From Taeniopygia guttata (taxonomy: Eukaryota > Chordata > Aves > Passeriformes > Estrildidae): 64,000 nucleotides of DNA. Below, in pieces: positions 23,573-34,699 of the stretch. Position numbers and translations under genes: made by a program. The first letter of the stretch is position 1. The number at the start of each line of letters is the position of its first letter. The DNA lies in contig NC_133026.1 of NCBI RefSeq assembly GCF_048771995.1, positions 103,199,001 to 103,263,000 of the forward strand, read 5' to 3'. The notes under the pieces were generated by a model. The model did no database searches and was not told the DNA's origin. It saw only the letters and a program-made list of their open reading frames with translations.

Positions 23573-25224
23573 GTAAGTAACTATGCACACTAATATTGCA
23601 ACTGCAAAGAAGTATTTAATATAGGTCAAATTCACTCCAGTGAATTCTGTATTGTGCTCTTTCTTACTTAGCTAATGAAGCTATGGCTGTGATTCTCAAA
23701 AGGACTGTATGTATGTATATCACAATCCTTATTAAAGCTGACAGGGAATGCAAATGCTCAGAGCTTCTGAAACTACAGTGGTATTAGTTTTTGGGATTGC
23801 ATGCTTCAATGGGTAATGAGGAGAGTGTGGTTAGGGATCTTGTAGTATTGATGTTTCTTAACTCTTCTGTTTGAAATCACTTCTCATAACTTTAGAATAT
23901 AGTTTAACAGATTGTAGTTCCTTTTAATTAAATTCATATTTCAGTTGCCTTTTCAGATGGTGATTGGCATAGGAGTATTTAGATGTTTCTCCCTACTGAA
24001 AGATATTTCAGTTATGCTTCCGAATTGTCTCCTCACTCTCTCTTCTCCTCTCCAGCCTCCCTACATCTCCCTTGCAGTTCTCATTTGCTTTGTCCATCCC
24101 AATAAAAGAAGCTCTTTATATTGTGTGATAAAAAACCACACACATGAAAACTACATTTCAGTTGTCACACCTGTCAGCAATATTAACCTACCTGTAAGGT
24201 AACAGGAATGTCTAGTAAACTTCATTACTTTGAGTAATGAAGGGTTGAGGGTTGAGTAGTTCACATCTTATTTGTTCACTCTAATTAGGGAGAAGGGCTG
24301 AGCATGTGTTTCCTGGTCAAGATTTTTTTTCTCCCAGTAAAAATGGAAGGGTTTTTTCCATTTATTTCTCTTACAAGGAGCAGTACTATTGCTAGCTGTC
24401 AGCTTTCGACAGAGGTAAACCTGTGAGCTTATGAACATGCTCCTTGCAAAAAAGTTGTTTCAGGTTTTAGAAGTGAGCTTCTGGGAAACCCTAAAGTGTA
24501 GCTTCTTATAGAGAATTCAGTTTTTATAATTTAGGCACACCTAAGCATATTTTCCTGGATATAAAAGTAATATTTTTCCAACCCCCAAATTAGTTTCTAC
24601 TAAGGACTACTACTTCAGCTCCAGAATTGCTTCTTAAAAATTTGTAACCTTTCCTCTCAAGAAGAAAGATGTTTCAATTATTTTAAAATGTAAAGGTTTT
24701 GATTTATGAAAGAAATTAACACTGGAAAAAAAATTCCTAGGAATGCATAAACTGTTTCTGCTGTAACTTTCCATGCAACCCAGTGAATGAAAAGGTATGA
24801 TCTAGATAGTCAAAGTCAGACAAAATTGTAAGCATCTGGAAACTGATTTTAAAGGCAAGTATAAGGTAACCTGAATTTTAAATTATGTAAAGGTTTCATA
24901 TTTCTATAAAATTTATGTTATATAATAGGCTAACAATTTCTTCTGAAGAAAATATATGGAAGGTTTGACCTTAAAAGCAGATCCAGATTGCCCAAGTTCA
25001 AGAATTTTGAATCTCATTTTTAACTAACACTATCAATTCATTCAAAAATCTCTTTGCACATGTATCAGAATAAAAGAGTTGCTGTTGTTTCTGTAGTATG
25101 AAGAAATAAATCTTGTGAATTATGAAATTTTAGATTGAAAATAAGTGTTAACACATAACAAAGAGGTAACACACAACTTTTATAAGTCCTAACAATTTAG
25201 GACATATGGAAAGCATAGTCTATG

Positions 25225-25415
25225 ACGAGGGTGGTGAGGCACTGGAATGGTGTTGCCCAGGGAAGTTGGGGATGCCCATCCAGGGCTCAAGGCCAGATGG
25301 ATGGGCTTTGGGCAACTTGGACTACTGGAAGGTGTCCTTGCCCATGGCAGTGGGGCTGAAACTAGATGATTTTTAAAGGTCCTCTCTAACCCAAACTATT
25401 CTGTCATTCTATGAA
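25225..25415 (+). mobile_element. CR1 LINE 3' tail, sense
   Basis: The sequence GACGAGGGTGGTGAGGCACTGG leads into TTGCCCAGGGAAGTTGGGGATGCCC, GGCCAGATGGATGGGCTTTGGGCAACTTGG, CCTTGCCCATGGCAGTGGGG and CTAGATGATTTTTAAAGGTCC, and ends CCAAACTATTCTGTCATTCTATGAA. This is the last 190 bp of a CR1 element with a nearly intact terminal motif, so it is younger-looking than the copies at 18 kb. Confidence 0.95.
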
Positions 25416-26129
25416 CTGATAATACTGGAAAAACCTATAAATATTTTATTTGTGCACCAAGGTAGTTGGTGCACCAATAAAGTAGTAGGAAAAGAACGTG
25501 AAGTGAATTTTACGAGGCTGATAGATGCAGAAAATGCATATCTGTACAGAATTTTCTCTCAATGTCTTGGTGTCTTTGATATAAGACAGTTTTAAAGGGC
25601 TTTTTGAGCAATCAGTGGGAGGAGTCAGTTATGGAGAAGATAAGGAAATTGTTAGGCTGGCTATTGCCAATGCCTCCTCACAGCACAGCCGGCATGTGTC
25701 CTGGTGCTTTTTGTGATCACTGGAAATGGCAGGAGGAAAAGGGTCACCTGGGTTTGGTAGCCACTGTCGCAGTACTTATTTTGGTGTGATGCTGTCAGCT
25801 GCTGTGGCACGTGGCAGCTGCCTCCCACAGAGGCTGTGCAGGGCTTTCTGCTGTGGCTCAGCATGTCCCACTCTACCTGGTGCCAAGGAAAAGCATATGG
25901 CTGGGGCCACTCTGCCCGCTCAACAGTGCCAGGAACAAAAGCCTGGTTGTTACAAACCCTGCTCTGAAAAACATCTTTTTCATACATCTATACACTTTAA
26001 AGAAAGAGAGGAAAGGAGGAGAAGAGGTGCGTTTACTTTGCTTTCCCTAATGAAACATAACCAGAGCAGGGAATGCGTCCTTTGTTTCCAACCTGACATC
26101 CCCAGCATGTGTTTGGCCAGATAACAAAA

Positions 26130-26600
26130 TAACGAGAACGTGTGATGAGCGAGGTTTTCTCGATGCCATGGCAGCTGACAGAGGGCTCATCCCCCCGGCG
26201 CTCCGCGTAAAAGGATCCGCGCTTCCTCCAGACAATGCGGCCCTTGTGCGGAACAGCTGTCTCGGGGAGACGGCTCGCTGCTGTTTGACAGTAGCTTGTA
26301 TGTTACATAGATACGTAGGGTATTATCTAGCTGGGAATGGATCTACCAGATGGGATTGAATGTTTCTAGCTGGGAAATGGAGTCTGCTGCTCGGTATAAA
26401 AACAAGCTGTGGTTCAGCGGCTGCACGATGAAATGCCAATATAGAGAGAAATGTGGCTTCCCTTCTGCCATGAATTATTTATTGTATGGTATATTCTGGT
26501 TTTATCCGAAATCATTTTCTGATAAAGACGCAGCATGTGTGACAGGCAGATGAGCACCACTCACACTTTAAGCTAACATACTTGATATTATTTCAGTGTA
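26130..26600. promoter_or_regulatory. Possible conserved regulatory patch with CpGs and a TATA-like box
   Basis: Within AT-rich intron, 26130-26290 is CpG-rich (CCCCCCGGCGCTCCGCG, GATCCGCGC, TGTCTCGGGGAGACGGCTCGC). It is followed by a complex, non-repetitive 300 bp with CTCGGTATAAAAAC near 26391-26404. That is a good TATA-box match with an ATG about 35 bp downstream. A short frame from that ATG (MKCQYREKCGFPSAMNYLLY onward) runs to a stop at 26553 and matches nothing I know. Enhancer, alternative promoter or chance are all possible. Confidence 0.3.
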
Positions 26601-27178
26601 ATTTGCAGTTACAGGGAAGTTGGCTACAAACTCTAGGGCTCTCATAAAAAAAAGAAAAGATGTTACACGTCTGAGGCTAAGCACCTGGAGAGACTTGATT
26701 GACGCTTTGGATCAGGCCCCAAGTGAATCCAACTGTTGACTTTTTTTTTTGGTTTCTCCTCAACCATCTGCTTGCTCCTCCTACCTCTCCCGGGTAAAAT
26801 TTCAAGTAGTCATAGCCTCGCCACAGTTGTTGGTGACTTTTGGCTCAGACCTCTATTGTCACCGTTTACATACAAAATTAGCAGCATCAGACCTAGCTCC
26901 CTGCAGAGCTCTGACCATTTTTTTTCCCAGCAGCAGTGGGCACAGGGACATATTCCTATGGCCTTGGCCTGTCTTTGGAGGGGGATTTTTGCTGTTGTTT
27001 GTACTGACCTTCTTGGAAGAACTAGAAAGCTTCCCCTGCCCCCCCTCCAGAAGTTTCTCTTTCACATGAAGTGGTACTGTGGCTTTGGTGTAAAGATAAC
27101 CATCAGAAGCAAACAGCAGGCCTGATTCACCACAAGGCAGGTGTAATGTGGGTTTAGTGGCAAGAAAAGCCAAGCCAA

Positions 27179-27415
27179 TCAAGTAAAAACTAAGAGAAAA
27201 CCAAGGCTCTCACACGACCTGTCGTTATAACTCTCTTGCGTGTATACAGTAGCCTTCTGGGCTAGTGTGTGAATAAAGGTTGACCTCAAATCTGCAGGAA
27301 CCTCACTGCTCAGGACCAGAGCCTCTACAAATTCATCCAATTCTGGCAAATTGTGCAATGCTTCAACATACTGTCTGCTGTTTTGGATTGTTTCAATTGT
27401 TTCAAAAGAAAACAC
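27179..27415 (-). other. Unidentified protein-like open frame, antisense in DLGAP1 intron
   Basis: The minus-strand frame encodes 78 residues with an unusually protein-like middle: QYVEALHNLPELDEFVEALV, then LSSEVPADLRSTFIHTLAQK and ATVYTQESYNDRS. The composition is balanced, the pattern is amphipathic and helix-like, and there are no low-complexity runs, unlike most other open frames in these introns. If it is an exon, CAG-type acceptors lie just upstream of the Tyr codon (around 27371-27378), with a U-rich stretch further up, and AG|GTCGTG is a weak donor near 27219. I do not recognise the family. It could be an exon of an antisense gene, a fragment of a retrocopy, or coincidence. Confidence 0.3.
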
Positions 27416-30400
27416 AAAAAGTAAAGATTAGACACGAGAGAATAAAGTTTCGGAAATAATAATAATAGTTGTGCATGGCAAAATAAAAAGAGACCCATGA
27501 GCTCACTCTCAGCCATAAGCACGGAAAACCATTTGCCATTCCTCTGCAGGGCTTCTCCAACAACCCCGGCCTCTGCTGTTCCGAGGAGTGAGACCTCCTC
27601 ATCCTGCAGTGGGCTGGGACAGCCGTGCAGAGGGATGGGCACCAGCCTGACATGTGGCCGGGTCCTGCTGGAATCCCCCTGGCTACGTGCCTCTGGCCAT
27701 ATGCCCAACTCGTCCTTTACTTGTTCTGGTTTTCTTTTGTCCCCAGAAGAGACTTCTCCGTACATGAGGTTTTCTCAAAGAAAAGCCAGCAAGGAAAACT
27801 CTACCAGTGCCCAGAGGCTAAGAAAGCAAAAAAGTGAAATCCACGAGCAAGGAAACGATCTAGTTAGGGAAAAAAAAAAAAAACCAAACCATTAAATGTG
27901 CTAATAAAAGCCAAGTAAGTCAGAGAACACATGGAAATTGCTTTAAACCAAATGAGAAGCATTTGCTCATGCAGACAGCCCTATTAATTTCAATGAGATC
28001 ACTCCTGTAAGTATATATGACTCAAAGAAAGGACTGCTCCTTCCCTAGTTTGTTCCATTTGGCTGTTTTCTCCTTAACAGCTGAGCTTAAGACCTGAGCA
28101 GTAGCTTTAACTTTGAATTTCCTGGCTTTTGTCATACTTGGCCGTTATTTAAATGTAGGTCTGTCAACATGAATAGGCTAAAATGCTGGTCCATCCTGGC
28201 TTGGAAATGGATTGTGACAGCTCTGTGTCAGGATTGCTTCATATGCATAGTGCCCAGCCAACATCTGCAACGCAAATGTCAGGCTGTGTCCCCGTAATTT
28301 CAGCTATTGTTCCTGCCACTTGCTCCTGGGGCAATGAGCAAGTCCCTGGTATTCTGTTCCCTAGCTTAGGCCCTGCCTATCAACCAGGTGTTTTCACGTT
28401 AAGGCATTTGATAGTCAGGAGTTGTAAAGTGCCTCCTTTGTCACTTGTTAGACCCTGGGGCCTGTCAAAGTTCAAATGCAAATACATCACTTGGGGTTTT
28501 AAGGCCAAATAATGCTGTCCCTTCTCAAAACTTCCCTGGCTTCTCTATGTGATTACTTTTCACATCACTTCAGGTGGGTTTTGTTATTTTCCTATATTTT
28601 GTTATCCTTGTTACACAAACAGTCACCTTCCTAGTTAGAGCAGATGACAATAACTATTTTTTTTTTGCTTGTGTTCACAATTCTTTTATTTTGTTGTTTT
28701 CCTGTTTCTTTTCCGATGAAGACATGGAGGAGAGGAACACATAGAGCTCCACAATTTCAAAACAGGTCCTATGCAATTCTTAGAACCAAGAGAAGCAAGA
28801 ACTTACTGCTTGAACAGCACATAGTCCAAGTCTAATTTCAAGGATGTTTTAAAAGAAGAACATGTTGGGGGGGTTAAAGACACAAGGATATTCACTGTCA
28901 TGTGTCTGTTCTAGAATAATATTCTGTGATTCCTAGATAAGAACAGTAATAGTGAGGAGGCATTCCACACTAGCTGAATTCTATCAAAATTGCTATAAGT
29001 TCTTCAAATATAGCAAAAATAGACATAATTGTCCATGTCTTAAAAAATGTCACAGGAGAGAACTGGATTTACAAGGAAGATAGGTCAAAGCAAGAAGGGA
29101 GGGGGGAAAAAGGGGAAAAATTCAAACTATTAAAACAAAACACTGCAGTACACACACTTCTCCCTCTGGGGAAGAGGTGACAGGAAAGCATATGATGGAT
29201 GTTAATAACGTTGCTTAATGCATTACTGGAAGGCATTCAGATCCAACAGTGCTGAGTGTGCTGTATAGCCCTGTATGGAACAGAAAGCAGATATGAATAA
29301 CATTATATAGGTGTTAAATCCATTATGATTGCATCTTTATGAATTGGGATTTTTTGTTGCTTGGTTTTATATGTTCTCTTTGTATCCTATTAGCTGAACA
29401 TATCAATTTGAATGTTTATGTGTTTTTCCTCCTGTACCCTATCTCCCTTGCTGTTAAAGATTTGTCTGATTCTTTTCTGATTTGCTTTGAGTATTATCTT
29501 TGTAATTCCATTTATTTTCTTGGTATTTGGCTCCAAACCTGCAGGCTTTTCTTCTAAGAAAATCCATTGGTATATTTTTGCTTTTGATTTTTCACTACAC
29601 CTTGGCCTTTCTGTTGGGCACCAGAGATTTTGACTAAGTAAGCAAAATGGGCACTGTGCCTTGAAACACTAAAAGCAACGTGGGTTTGGAAACAAAACTT
29701 AAGCTATTGATAAGGCTTTGTGTCTTCTAGAGACATTCCTTTCAGCTTTTTGTATGCTTTGTGTTTTGTCTTTTTTCTCCCTTAACTTCCGTGACAGAGT
29801 TGGTTGTTGACCAGTTGCACATTAACAGACCCCTTGGTTTTGAGGGGCGAGGAATCAGTGACACTTGACTAGATACAGCCACAGCTACAGCAGAAGTGGC
29901 AACAATAGAGAACAGCATCAGCATGCATCCCACAGTCAGCTGGGATGATGGTTTTTAGGCAAATAGCCAGTCACTAGGCAGCCAAGGACAAGGACTTCCT
30001 TTTCCCTCTGCTGAGATCTCTGAATATTAAGCTCTTCTTCTCCAAAAGAAAGAGGCACATCACCATCCATCATCAACAAGTTGTATATATGTTTCTTCAT
30101 GCTTGGAATATGATTTCCAAATCATTTGGTGCAGGTTTCCAGGAAAAGCCCACCTTCTTTTTTTTTTCTTTTTTTTCTTTTTATCCCAAGAAGTTGAGAG
30201 ACTTTTTTCTCCCCTTCTCAAGTCTTGGGAAGCGTCAGAGTGGCCGAACTCCAGATGAGGCAGCTGTTCCCAAATATACTCAGTGGGAAGAGTTTTCATA
30301 ACAATGGGAACCACATGAAAGCTCTCGGAGTAGCTCCTCCTACTATTGAAAAGTCCTTTCAGTTGAGTGGTTTGCATATTGGGTTGCATAAATGACTAGA

Positions 30401-31710
30401 CACACCAAGGGGTCCATTTTCAGCACTGTGCGCATAGAATTAGACACGCAAGCCTTGCTAACAATAATTAGAGTTGTGTGCAAAACTCCCTGCGCAATAT
30501 GCTGAAAATATTCTGCTTAGTGAATCTTCCAGCTCACGGCTACTTCCTGGCAGTGCTGAGCTGAGTTCTGAGAACAAAATGAAAGTCTGGGCTCTGTGTG
30601 TGTTCACAGAGCTCTCTCCTATAGGTTCGTGGAAAAAAAAGTGAAAAGACTCTATTCCCTCCCCCTTTCTTTCCCCTCCTTTGTATGTCTGAAGTATAAA
30701 TGAACTCCGCATCCCACTTTTCCTTCAACAGCCTTGAGAAGTGAGCCTTGAGACTAGTGAAGGAAAAAACACTTGCCTTGAAGGAGGAGAACACAGATTT
30801 CATATAAGTGTGTATTGAGTTTCAGTTTATTACAAGTATTTGTGCCAGTCTGCTTAGCATGTGGCTACTCAAACCCTTGGAGAGGCCTTTCTCTTACCAA
30901 TGCATGGTGGCATTCTGGTAGCCAGCACTGAAGCTAGCCACAGGACCAATGAAACGCTAAAAATCTTGTTAGAAGGGGTTATAGCAAAGTTGTATGTATT
31001 CATGTATGTGTTTATTTATTTATTTATTTTTCATTGTGGTAAATCAAAATACTTAGCAGTATTTTCCCTAGGTCTTATCTTTTATACAAAAAGTGACTGT
31101 GCCCAAGGGATGGTGCAAAAGATGGCAGCTTAGCACTAGTATCTCTTCTAGGCTCTACCAGCAATTCACTCACCTTGAGCTGGCCACTTCATCTGTTTAT
31201 TTTTCCTGTTCCTCCTTCACCTGTCTTGTATACCCAGACTGTAAATTTGTCACAGAAAAGTTGCTGTGTCTATTTGAGGGCTGGGACAATACGGATATCT
31301 CTGAGTAGAAATGACAGCGAGAATTGTGACACAGTGGCTACCATTCATGTTTTTCATTAAGGAAGAGGTAATATTTTAAAAATTAATTTAAATTAGTTGT
31401 TTAATCTTGTTAACCAGAGAATTGGGGATAATAAGTTGTTTCAGATAAGAGAGAAAATTAATGAAGGAATCAGATAAATCTGTGATGCCAACCTGGTTTT
31501 TTTTAAAGATAGTTTTGGGTTTTTTTCTGAGCGTTGGAAATCTCAAACAAATTGGTAGCTGCTTTCTTGCTCACAGCATCAATTCTTTCACTCAGCAATC
31601 CCCAAATTCACACTCTGTTTTCTGGATTCACTGTCTCACTGCCAGCTGAGGCCATGTCTACCTTTCCGCTGTGTTTCTGCATTCCTGCTTCTTTTTTCAC
31701 ATACACAAAG

Positions 31711-31757
31711 GTACACATGTACACATGTGTTCACACACATGTACACGTACACACACA
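31711..31757. repeat. Alternating purine-pyrimidine CA/TG-rich tract
   Basis: GTACACATGTACACATGTG is followed by TTCACACACATGTACACGTACACACACAG. It is nearly alternating purine-pyrimidine with several short palindromes (TGTACA, ACATGT), so it is a degenerate CA microsatellite with Z-DNA-forming character. Confidence 0.8.
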
Positions 31758-32655
31758 GAGTCTCCCCCTGGACCAGAACTCCCCAGGGAGCCTCTGAATG
31801 CACCAGTCTGTGCCTCATTTTGGGGCAGTGTATTCCAAACTACCCCTGTAAAATCCCAGTGTCTGAATGCAACCAAAACAGTGTGAGCTCCGGCTTTATT
31901 CTGAAGCATTTACTATGGGCTGTCTTCTGGTTCACTGCAGCCCTTCACAGCAGGCAGTCAGCCCAAAGGGGCAATAAGTACCCAGCTGTCTGTACAAAGA
32001 AGTCCTCAGTCAGCTGTGCTAGGACTCTGACATCTCCCTCCAAATAAACAGCAAGGAGGAAAGGCCAGGGTGTCATTGCTCCATAAAGTATTCCTGGGCA
32101 TTTGAATTCAAAGGCAGAAGAAGCCTTGGGTTGTGCTCATGGAAAGTACTCAGAAGGTCCAGATGAGATTCACTGGTGTGCAGTAAAACAATCACCCCCT
32201 TTCTGGGGCTCTGGTCGATGCACCTGACAATAAGGCCTGAGTTGCTAAGTGAGGTGGAGAAGCAAACAGGGTTTGAGAGCTGCATGTCCTTGTGCGGGGA
32301 GCTGGGTTTGTATTCAGAGCCGGAGCCTGGGTCACAGTGATACGAGTGGTGACATTTCTGGTGAGCTTTCTATACAGCCTGCAGAAGCTTTTGATTAGTC
32401 ACCTTTACACTGTCATTACAACTGGTTACAACTGGTCTCACTGGAGGAATGAGAGTAAGAGCAACCTTTTACATATTTTTTGCCTCATGGAGATCTGACC
32501 TTAGACTTACCAACTTTTCTCTCTTTGTAACTGAAAGATGACATACCTTTTGAAAGCCAGAGCTGACTGCTGCACAGCTTTCTCCTCTGTTTTTGTAGGC
32601 TTTTAGTTGCCTGCAGCAAAGAAAGCATTGTGATTTACTCTTCTTTTTCTCTCAG

Positions 32656-32747
32656 TTCTAGGGAAAATTCGAACTGCAGTGGGCAGTGCCCAGCTTCTCA
32701 TGGCTCAGAAATTTTACCAGTTCAGAGAACTTTGTGAAGAAAACCTG
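32656..32747 (+). CDS. DLGAP1: DLGAP1 exon, GKAP domain core
   Basis: A 92-nt exon following TTTTTCTCTCAG. The two first bases complete Ile (A|TT), and 30 codons follow: LGKIRTAVGSAQLLMAQKFY then QFRELCEENL. It ends at a codon boundary before GTATGT. The residues are essentially identical to mammalian DLGAP1 as I remember it. They form a helix of the GKAP homology (GH1) domain, the family's hallmark fold near the C terminus. By coincidence it has the same length as the LC8-motif exon but a different phase (entering in phase 1, leaving in phase 0). Confidence 0.98.
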
Positions 32748-34546
32748 GTATGTAATTTTTTCTACTAGATACTAATGTGTGCCTTTTACTAACCCTGTGA
32801 ATAATCCTACATAAACTAAACTGATTTTCTGACTGACATGGCAGTTTTCCCAGTAAAGGCCTTGACATGAATTCAGGAGTAACTCAAACTTGTCAGCATC
32901 AGCATGAGTTTTACAATAGCTTGAGACGCTTAAAGTAAAGGCAAAAAGCTTTGGGTGAAGTATCACTGAGGCTCTGCTACTGACTTTAGAGGAGAAAGGA
33001 TCTGTCCCTTGAACATTGTTTTCATAGGTACATGGATGAGTTAAACACCTTAAGGTCTTTGGATCAGAAATCTCCCCAGGCGGGCTTTCCCAGGTGTACC
33101 TGGGAAACATGCTCCAGACTAAAATCTACTTTGGTGGACAAATGCAACAGAAACTGGCTCTGTCTTTATAAGATTTCCAGTTGTTAAATAAAAACTGAAA
33201 AATATTTCTGATGGCACATCTTTGCAAGTAACAGCCTACGAGTGGGCAGCCTGCTAGTGTCAAGCACTGAAAAACTAGGAATTGAAGTATAATCTCTGGT
33301 CCCCTTATGACTCTAAAAATATATACTTTATTGTTTTCAATAATTGCACCTTTCATGGTATAATCATCCTACCAAAATCCTTTGTCAGTGTGACTGTGAA
33401 AAACACAAATAGAAATTTTATAAGGCAGCCATATAAAACATTATGCAAGGTGCTACTAGTAATTTATTTATTAACAACAAAATTAATAAAAATATATCTG
33501 TGTAGTCTGACAAGGCCACAGCACCCATGAAGCCTTGCTGGCTGGTGTAGGAAGTCCTCAGCATTTATGAACAAACATGCTTGAAGTCAGTGTATGCAAC
33601 ATCTCATTTTAATTTAAACAGTTTCAGCTTATAGGGACAAAGCCTGGAGAAAGCCTTCCTCATGCAAGCCTTGCCAGTGGAGCAGGAATTAGGTTTTTGG
33701 TACGCCCACTGCATGCAAAAAGTGTTCAGAGGTGGGGTGCAATGAAGGGATGGGATTTATTTGGCCTGGCCCAAGCTGTGCTGAAGATGCTGACTGTCCA
33801 GATGCTGATTTCTGAGCAATGCCCTTGGGCTAATGAGTTTGCACACACAAAACAATACTCCTCAGCTGTGTCCCAGTTTTGTTCTTCCCAAAAAATCTAC
33901 CTGTAAAAATGGGTTTACTGTGCTTCTGCATATAGCTTCTGAGCTTTTCACCCTACACAGGTAGGGTGAACAAACAACAAAAGAAAACAACAACAACAAA
34001 AAAAAATTGGCCTGAGGTCTGTAAGAGAAAATTTTACTTAGTTTATTTCTGTAAACCTTACATTCTCAGAATGCAGAAAAAGTGGTCAAACATTGATATA
34101 TCACTATTTATACATGCAGGAAATGTACATTTGCACAGGTTTCACTCTTTTTTACAAGTGTGAGCAGGGTGGGCAATCCTTCCTCATGAAAGTGAAGAGG
34201 AGGCTGGCAGTTCATTTCAATCCAGATAGGATTGTCACCAGTTTTGCCCAGGAACATCCCTAGGCAGATCCTGCCACAGAGGCCCTTCACCCTTGGTCTG
34301 TGGTGGGTACCTGCTGCCTTTGGTGAGTGGGTGTTTGCAGGGCACAGCAGCTCAACGCCGAGCCAGATTCCTCAAAATAAAACCTGCCAGTAAGTAATGC
34401 TTTGCTTTGCTCCTCTCACTGGGACTCACCCTTCACTTGGATCTGCTCAAACTGCTTTGCTAGCCAGATTTGTAATCATTTGCACAAATTCTTTACATGA
34501 AGAAGTACTAAAGCCAACATGTTTTTTTTTTTCTTCTGTTACACAG
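32748..34546 (+). other. DLGAP1: DLGAP1 intron
   Basis: GT-AG intron of 1.8 kb. The only notable item is a perfect short hairpin at 33947-33970, listed separately. No repeat family or gene was recognised. Confidence 0.92.
33947..33970. repeat. Perfect 10-bp inverted repeat with a 4-nt loop
   Basis: Arm TTCACCCTAC (33947-33956), loop ACAG, arm GTAGGGTGAA (33961-33970). An A-rich CAACAACAAC tract follows at once. Function is unknown. In RNA it would form a stable small stem on either strand. Confidence 0.85.
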
Positions 34547-34699
34547 AATCCTAATGCACATCCACGACCGACCTCCCAGGATTTAGCAGGGTTCTGGGAT
34601 ATGCTGCAGTTGTCCATAGAAAATATTAGTATGAAATTTGATGAACTTCATCAGTTAAAGGCCAATAATTGGAAACAGATGGATCCTCATGACAAGAAG
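34547..34699 (+). CDS. DLGAP1: DLGAP1 exon, GKAP domain C-terminal helices
   Basis: A 153-nt exon (51 codons, phase 0 at both ends). It follows a long T-run and TTCTTCTGTTACACAG and precedes GTAGAA. The translation NPNAHPRPTSQDLAGFWDML then QLSIENISMKFDELHQLKAN and NWKQMDPHDKK matches DLGAP1 closely. It supplies the later helices of the GKAP homology domain. It is the only visible internal exon whose skipping would keep frame, but doing so would remove core helices. Read-through of the donor would end in a 22-residue unrelated tail. Confidence 0.98.

Larger units (their letters stand above)
23573..32655 (+). other. DLGAP1: DLGAP1 intron
   Basis: A 9-kb GT-AG intron. It holds one CR1 tail (25225-25415), a CpG-containing patch at 26.1-26.6 kb, an unidentified protein-like antisense frame at 27.2-27.4 kb, pyrimidine runs near 30.16 kb and a CA-rich alternating tract near 31.71-31.76 kb. 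The rest has no feature I can support. Confidence 0.9.
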
